10,459 nucleotides of DNA from Candidatus Accumulibacter sp. UBA704 (GTDB lineage Bacteria > Pseudomonadota > Gammaproteobacteria > Burkholderiales > Rhodocyclaceae), in the NCBI GenBank assembly GCA_002304785.1, contig DBMG01000016.1, positions 223 to 10,681 of the forward strand, written 5' to 3'. The notes beneath the pieces were generated by a model, which had not been told where the DNA came from, ran no database searches, and saw only the letters and a program-made list of their open reading frames with translations. How positions within the stretch are numbered: position 1 is the first letter of the stretch; every line of letters begins with the position of its first letter. Below are positions 6,651-10,459 of this stretch, piece by piece. The translations under genes and the position numbers were made by a program.

Positions 6651-7706
6651 GTGAAGATGACCTTCCGCTGGTACGGCGAGTCCGACCCGGTCAAGCTTGA
6701 AAACATCCGCCAGATTCCCGGCATGTACGGCATCGTGTCCGCGATCTACGACGTGCCGGTCGGAGACGTCTGGCCGGTCGAGAAACTGCAGGCCTTGCGC
6801 GACCGCATCGAGGGTGCAGGACTGAAGTTTGAAGTGGTGGAGAGCATCCCTACCCACGAAGACATCAAGCTCGGCAAGCCCACGCGTGACCGCCTGATCG
6901 CCAACTTCCAGCAGAATATCCGCAACTGCGCTGCTGTCGGCGTGAAGGTCATCTGCTACAACTTCATGCCAGTCTTCGATTGGACGCGCACGGAAATGGC
7001 CAAAGTCCTGCCCGACGGCTCGACGACCCTGGCGTTCGACGCCAAGGAAGTCGCCAAGATCGATCCCGAGCAGGGTATCTCCCTGCCGGGATGGGACGCC
7101 AGCTACAAGCCAGAAGAGCTCAAGGCTCTTCTGGAAGAGTACAAGTCGGTCGGCGAATCCCAGTTGTGGGCCAACCTCGAATACTTCCTCAAGGCCATCA
7201 TCCCGGTGGCCGAAGAAGCCGGGGTCAAGATGGCCATGCACCCGGACGATCCCCCCCGTCCGATCTTCGGCCTGCCGCGCATCATGAAGAACCGCGACGA
7301 CTATGCGCGCCTGCTCGACATCGTCGATTCGCCGGCCAACGGCATCACCCTGTGTTCCGGTTCGCTCGGCGCGGATCTGTGCAACAACGTCGAAGCGCTC
7401 GTGCGCGAATTCGGCGGCCGCAAGCGCATCCATTTCGGGCATCTGCGCAACGTCAAGGTCGAGGCCGACGGCACGTTCTATGAATCAACGCACCGCTCCT
7501 GCGATGGATCACTGGATATGGCCGCGATCGTCAAGGCCTATTACGACGTGGGCTTCGAAGGCTACTGGCGTCCCGATCACGGGCGCATGATCTGGGGCGA
7601 GACCGGCAAGCCCGGCTATGGCCTCTACGACCGCGCCCTCGGCGCCGTTTATCTCAACGGGCTGTGGGAAGCGGTCAGCAAGTATTCCGGCAGCGCCGCC
7701 CGATAA
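6651..7706 (+). CDS. uxuA: Mannonate dehydratase
   Basis: Dehydrates D-mannonate to 2-keto-3-deoxy-D-gluconate, the step after UxuB; an Fe2+/Mn2+ TIM-barrel enzyme. The 351 residues match the shorter UxuA form (about 350-360) rather than the E. coli form (394). Typical motifs: MTFRWYGESDPVKLENIRQ at the N-terminus, CYNFMPVFDWTRT (102-114), MAMHPDDPP with H197, TLCSGSLG with C235, HFGHLRNV with H264, and YWRPDHGR with D309. H197, C235, H264 and D309 fit the known His/Cys/His/Asp metal ligands. GTG 6651 is chosen as the start because AGGAG (6637-6641) is 9 nt upstream; ATG 6657, two codons later, is possible but would be 15 nt away. It lies 40 nt after uxuB and 21 nt before the next gene. Confidence 0.95.
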   Translation: MKMTFRWYGESDPVKLENIRQIPGMYGIVSAIYDVPVGDVWPVEKLQALRDRIEGAGLKFEVVESIPTHEDIKLGKPTRDRLIANFQQNIRNCAAVGVKVICYNFMPVFDWTRTEMAKVLPDGSTTLAFDAKEVAKIDPEQGISLPGWDASYKPEELKALLEEYKSVGESQLWANLEYFLKAIIPVAEEAGVKMAMHPDDPPRPIFGLPRIMKNRDDYARLLDIVDSPANGITLCSGSLGADLCNNVEALVREFGGRKRIHFGHLRNVKVEADGTFYESTHRSCDGSLDMAAIVKAYYDVGFEGYWRPDHGRMIWGETGKPGYGLYDRALGAVYLNGLWEAVSKYSGSAAR

Positions 7707-7727
7707 TCTCCGAAAAGGACCACCAAA

Positions 7728-8207
7728 ATGATCTTTGGAAACGTCAGGGACCTCGAGTCCAGCTTTGCCTGGCTGCCCAAGCCGCTCAAGACGGCCGTCG
7801 AACATCTCAAGCAGACCGACTTCAATGCGCTGCCCGTGGGCAACTACGATCTGCAGGGCAAGGACATCTACGTTCAGGTCATCGACATGACGACCAAGCC
7901 GTTCGCGGAAACGCGCCCGGAAGTGCATCGCCAGTACATCGACGTGCAGTTCCTGGTGCGCGGTCGCGAAAAGATCGGCGTGGCCTCCGACACCGGCAAC
8001 AACGGGGTTGCCGAGGACCTGCTCGCCGAACGCGACCTGCTGTTCTGCAAGACCATGGAAAACGAATCGACGCTGACCATGACGCCGGGCAGCTTTGCGG
8101 TCTTTTTGCCAACCGACGTGCATCGCCCGGCCTGCGCCTTCGATCAGCCGGAGGCGATCCGCAAGGTCGTCGTCAAGGTTCGCGTTTCGCTGCTTGCGGG
8201 AGCATGA
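7728..8207 (+). CDS. YhcH/YjgK/YiaL family protein (putative sugar-acid anomerase)
   Basis: A 159-residue cytoplasmic protein of the cupin-like YhcH/YjgK/YiaL family, which also includes the EbgC subunit. E. coli YhcH (NanQ) speeds the anomerisation of sialic acid, so a similar anomer-interconverting role on an imported sugar acid is the best inference. Typical features are the start MIFGNV, the central ETRPEVHRQYIDVQFLVRG (61-79, with H67 and D72), PGSFAVFLPTDVHRP (120-134, with H132) and KVVVKV near the C-terminus, where a conserved Lys (K150) sits. These His and acidic residues lie where the family places its metal/active site. The ATG at 7728 has AAGGA (7715-7719) 8 nt upstream. It is closest in context to YiaL, since a YiaK-like gene follows two genes later. 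No signal peptide is seen. Its real substrate here is unknown. Confidence 0.9.
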   Translation: MIFGNVRDLESSFAWLPKPLKTAVEHLKQTDFNALPVGNYDLQGKDIYVQVIDMTTKPFAETRPEVHRQYIDVQFLVRGREKIGVASDTGNNGVAEDLLAERDLLFCKTMENESTLTMTPGSFAVFLPTDVHRPACAFDQPEAIRKVVVKVRVSLLAGA

Positions 8208-8209
8208 CC

Positions 8210-9202
8210 ATGACGACCATCCGTTGGGGCATGATCGGTTGCGGTGCTGTGGCCGAAGTGAAGAGCGGGCCGGGGTTCTACAAGGCCAGCAACTCGGCGC
8301 TGGTCGCCGTGACGAGCGCCGACCCGGCGCTGACGAAATCTTTCGCGCAGCGGCATGATGTTGCCAAGGCCTACGATACCAGCGAGCAATTGGTTGCGGA
8401 CGCCGAGGTCGATGCCGTCTACGTCGCGACCCCACCGTCGTCGCACAAGCCGCTGTCGCTGCTGGTGGCCAAGGCCGGCAAGCATGTCTATGTCGAAAAA
8501 CCGATGGCCATGCGCTTCGAGGAGTGCCGCGAGATCGTCGACGTCTGCGCAGAGCAGGGCGTGCGTCTGTTTGTGGCCTTCTACCGGCGGGCCATGCCGC
8601 GCTTCCTCAGGATCAAGGAATGGATCGACTCCGGCGCTATCGGCGACGTTCTCAATGTGCGCGCCGTGCAACACCAGCCGCCGGCACCGGAAGACCTGTC
8701 GCGCGCCACGCTGCCGTGGCGGCTGAAGCCCGAAGTCTCAGGCGGCGGCAAATTCCTCGACATGGGCATCCACGAACTCGATCTCTTTGATTTCCTGTTC
8801 GGCGCCATAGAGGAAGTGCACGGCGTTGCCAGCAATCGCGCCGGCCTCTACGACGTGGAAGATACGGTTACGGCCACCTGGCGGCATGCCAGCGGCGTGC
8901 AGGGCTACGGCTCATGGTGCTATGTGTGCGGGCATGGCGAGGATTACGTGGAAATCGTCGGCTCCAAGGGGCGGATAACGTTCGAATTCTTCTCCGACCG
9001 GCCGCTCAAGCTTGTTGATGAAGCCGGTGAGCAGGTCGTTGATATCCCCAACCCGCCGCACGTGCAGCAACCGTTCATCCAGAGCATCGTCGATGACCTC
9101 AACGGCGTCGCGCCATGTCCCGGCAACGTCGAAAGCGCGGTGCGCTCGACCTGGGTGGCCGACGAAGTGCTGAAGAACTACCGCAAACAGAAGGGCTATT
9201 GA
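8210..9202 (+). CDS. Gfo/Idh/MocA family NAD(P)-dependent oxidoreductase
   Basis: Probable NAD(P)-dependent dehydrogenase of a sugar, sugar acid or cyclitol; the substrate cannot be assigned. The 330-residue protein has an N-terminal Rossmann domain with GMIGCGAVAE (7-16), the family-typical VYVEKPMA (93-100, with catalytic K97) and FVAFYRR (121-127), then the C-terminal alpha/beta domain with GGGKFLDMGIHELDLFDFLFG, where D184 and H188 match the conserved Asp and His. ATG 8210 is preferred over ATG 8204 because GGGAG (8198-8202) is 7 nt from the former and only 1 nt from the latter, which also overlaps the stop of the preceding gene as ATGA. The open frame continues far upstream over the preceding gene and the end of uxuA, but that part resembles no protein. 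The 2-nt gap suggests translational coupling. Confidence 0.92.
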   Translation: MTTIRWGMIGCGAVAEVKSGPGFYKASNSALVAVTSADPALTKSFAQRHDVAKAYDTSEQLVADAEVDAVYVATPPSSHKPLSLLVAKAGKHVYVEKPMAMRFEECREIVDVCAEQGVRLFVAFYRRAMPRFLRIKEWIDSGAIGDVLNVRAVQHQPPAPEDLSRATLPWRLKPEVSGGGKFLDMGIHELDLFDFLFGAIEEVHGVASNRAGLYDVEDTVTATWRHASGVQGYGSWCYVCGHGEDYVEIVGSKGRITFEFFSDRPLKLVDEAGEQVVDIPNPPHVQQPFIQSIVDDLNGVAPCPGNVESAVRSTWVADEVLKNYRKQKGY

Positions 9203-9234
9203 GAAATAGCAAAAAACGGCCAACGGAGAAAACC

Positions 9235-10239
9235 ATGCCACGCATTTCCTTTGATGAACTGAAAGCCGAATTCAAGCGCGTCCTGATCAAGAAGGGTTGT
9301 GACGAAGCGACCGCCGACCTGTCGGCGCAACTGATGACCGAGACAAGCTGCGACGGTGTGTATTCGCACGGCGTCAACCGTTTCCCACGTGTCGTCGAGT
9401 ACATCGACAAGGGTTATATCGATCTCAAGGCCAAGCCGACCCGAACAGACGGCATGGGTGCCTTCGAACGCTGGAACGGCAACCTGGGCCTCGGCAACGT
9501 CGCCGCCAAGCTGTCGATGGACCGCGCCATCGAACTTGCCCGTGAACACGGTATCGGCTGTGTCGCTCTGGCCAACACCAACCACTGGCTGCGTGGCGGC
9601 AGCTACGGTTGGCAGGCGGCCGACGCGGGTTGCGTGGGTATCTGCTGGACCAATACGCAACCCAACATGCCGGCGTGGGGCGCCCGCGACCGGCGCATCG
9701 GCAATAACCCGTTCATCATGGCCGTGCCGCGCAAGGATGGACACGTCGTTGTCGATATCGCCATGGCGCAGTTCTCCTACGGCCAAATGGAAAACAAGGC
9801 CATGCGCGGCGAATTGCTGCCGGTTCCCGGCGGCTACGACGAGCAGGGCAACCTGTCGTGCGATCCGAAGGAAATCGCCAAGACCTGGCGCGTGCTGCCG
9901 ATTGGTTACTGGAAGGGCTCGGCCCTGTCCATCGTCATGGATCTCGTGGCGACGGTGCTGTCGGGCGGGCGGTCGACCTATGGCGTCGGCAAACTCGGCA
10001 GCGACGAGTACGGGATGTCGCAGATGTTCATCGCCATGGATGCCACGCGCATCGCCGGCGAGGACTATCTCGCCGCAGCGGTAAACGAAGTGCTCGACAA
10101 CCTGCACGAGTCGGCGCGCGTCGATCCGGCGAAACCCGTGCTGTACCCCGGCGAAAACTCCAAGGCCATCCGCGAGACCAACCTGGTCAACGGTATTCCC
10201 GTGGATGATGCGGTGTGGGCAAAGATCAAGTCGTTCTGA
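9235..10239 (+). CDS. yiaK: YiaK-type malate/L-lactate dehydrogenase family reductase (2,3-diketo-L-gulonate reductase-like)
   Basis: NAD(P)H-dependent reductase. E. coli YiaK (DlgD) reduces 2,3-diketo-L-gulonate to 3-keto-L-gulonate, and this protein resembles it closely along its whole length (334 versus 332 residues). Shared features: GVYSHGVNRFPR (41-52), with H45 matching the catalytic His44 of YiaK; NTNHWLRGGSYGWQAA (114-129); GICWTN (135-140); RIGNNPFIMAVP (154-165); LPVPGGYDEQGNL (195-207); LPIGYWKGSALSIVMDL (221-237); DEYGMSQMFIA (257-267); and VDDAVWAKI near the end. The frame is open to 9115, but ATG 9235 is chosen because GGAG (9225-9228) is 6 nt before it and the YiaK alignment starts there. 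The yia kinase, decarboxylase and epimerase genes are not seen nearby, so the physiological substrate may differ from that of E. coli YiaK. Confidence 0.9.
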   Translation: MPRISFDELKAEFKRVLIKKGCDEATADLSAQLMTETSCDGVYSHGVNRFPRVVEYIDKGYIDLKAKPTRTDGMGAFERWNGNLGLGNVAAKLSMDRAIELAREHGIGCVALANTNHWLRGGSYGWQAADAGCVGICWTNTQPNMPAWGARDRRIGNNPFIMAVPRKDGHVVVDIAMAQFSYGQMENKAMRGELLPVPGGYDEQGNLSCDPKEIAKTWRVLPIGYWKGSALSIVMDLVATVLSGGRSTYGVGKLGSDEYGMSQMFIAMDATRIAGEDYLAAAVNEVLDNLHESARVDPAKPVLYPGENSKAIRETNLVNGIPVDDAVWAKIKSF

Positions 10240-10262
10240 TAACGCTGTTTGAAGGAATAGAA

Positions 10263-10459
10263 ATGGAAACTCGAGCTTGTGTTCTCTACGCGCAGGAAGA
10301 CGTGCGCATCGAAAACCGGGAAGTCGGCGAAGTCGGACCGCAGCAGGTGCTCGTCCGCATCGGTGCCGGCGGTGTTTGCGGTTCGGACATTCACTATTAC
10401 TGGGAAGGCGGGATCGGAACGATCCGCGTGACCGAGCCGATCGTCATGGGGCACGAGGT
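10263..10459 (+). CDS. Zinc-dependent alcohol dehydrogenase, IdnD/sorbitol dehydrogenase-like (3' end cut by window)
   Basis: N-terminal 65 codons of a medium-chain, zinc-dependent dehydrogenase; the frame runs off the window. Visible motifs are GGVCGSDIHYYWEGGIG, with the first catalytic zinc ligand C39, and VMGHE, with H64 and E65 as the next zinc-site residues. The GSD-HYY-x-G pattern with a following PIV(L/M)GHE is typical of L-idonate 5-dehydrogenase (IdnD) and its relatives, including L-gulonate 5-dehydrogenases of the RspB type, and of sorbitol dehydrogenases. The ATG at 10263 has AAGGA (10252-10256) 6 nt upstream and is 23 nt after the yiaK-like stop, so it belongs to the same operon. 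An enzyme acting at C5 of L-gulonate or L-idonate would feed fructuronate or 5-ketogluconate; which one cannot be told from this fragment. Confidence 0.88.
   Translation, partial: METRACVLYAQEDVRIENREVGEVGPQQVLVRIGAGGVCGSDIHYYWEGGIGTIRVTEPIVMGHE

Noticed and set aside
7664..8209. Upstream extension of the Gfo/Idh/MocA gene, making a 512-codon frame
   Set aside because: The extra 182 codons overlap the YhcH-like gene and the end of uxuA in another frame, show no domain, and the Rossmann fold and ribosome site place the start at 8210.
7509..8435. 308-codon open frame on the - strand across uxuA, the YhcH-like gene and the Gfo-like gene
   Set aside because: It runs antisense over three recognised genes and its Arg/His-rich translation looks like a frame shadow.

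Overview
The window is about 10.5 kb of GC-rich DNA (GC clearly above half by eye) with densely packed genes and good Shine-Dalgarno sites. Gene content and style fit a proteobacterium, plausibly a betaproteobacterium; this taxonomic guess is inference from protein style only. Almost all of it is one locus for uptake and breakdown of sugar acids (hexuronates/hexonates). I see no rRNA, tRNA, CRISPR array, insertion sequence or phage gene.

Left part (1-2868, + strand): a TRAP (tripartite ATP-independent periplasmic) transporter in the order binding protein (dctP, 5' end cut by the window), large membrane subunit (dctM), small membrane subunit (dctQ). A strong intrinsic terminator/attenuator (919-950) separates dctP from dctM. 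A perfect 12-bp hairpin (2891-2919) closes the transporter operon and also ends the convergent galM gene.

Middle part (2942-5146): on the - strand lie a secreted aldose 1-epimerase (galM) and a GntR/FadR-type (FCD domain) repressor gene. The 159-nt gap between them holds a promoter with a perfect TATAAT, an inverted repeat over the expected start point, a short palindrome and a 31-nt imperfect palindrome. The 120-nt gap between the regulator and uxuB is a divergent control region with a TATAC/GTATA palindrome inside a predicted regulator promoter.

Right part (5147-10459, + strand): a tight six-gene operon with gaps of 2 to 40 nt: fructuronate reductase (uxuB), mannonate dehydratase (uxuA), a YhcH/YjgK/YiaL-family sugar anomerase-like protein, a Gfo/Idh/MocA dehydrogenase, a YiaK-type 2,3-diketo-L-gulonate reductase-like enzyme, and the first 65 codons of an IdnD/sorbitol-type zinc dehydrogenase.

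Working model (inference): the TRAP system imports a uronate or aldonate, and the secreted mutarotase and the cytoplasmic YhcH-like protein equilibrate its anomers. Side dehydrogenases (zinc ADH, YiaK-like, Gfo-like) turn related acids such as L-gulonate, L-idonate or keto-gulonates into fructuronate-level intermediates. UxuB and UxuA then make D-mannonate and 2-keto-3-deoxygluconate. Uronate isomerase (uxaC), KDG kinase and KDPG aldolase are not in the window. The locus combines parts of the E. coli uxu and yia systems; no single gene belongs to an unknown family, but the combination and the substrate are not obvious.
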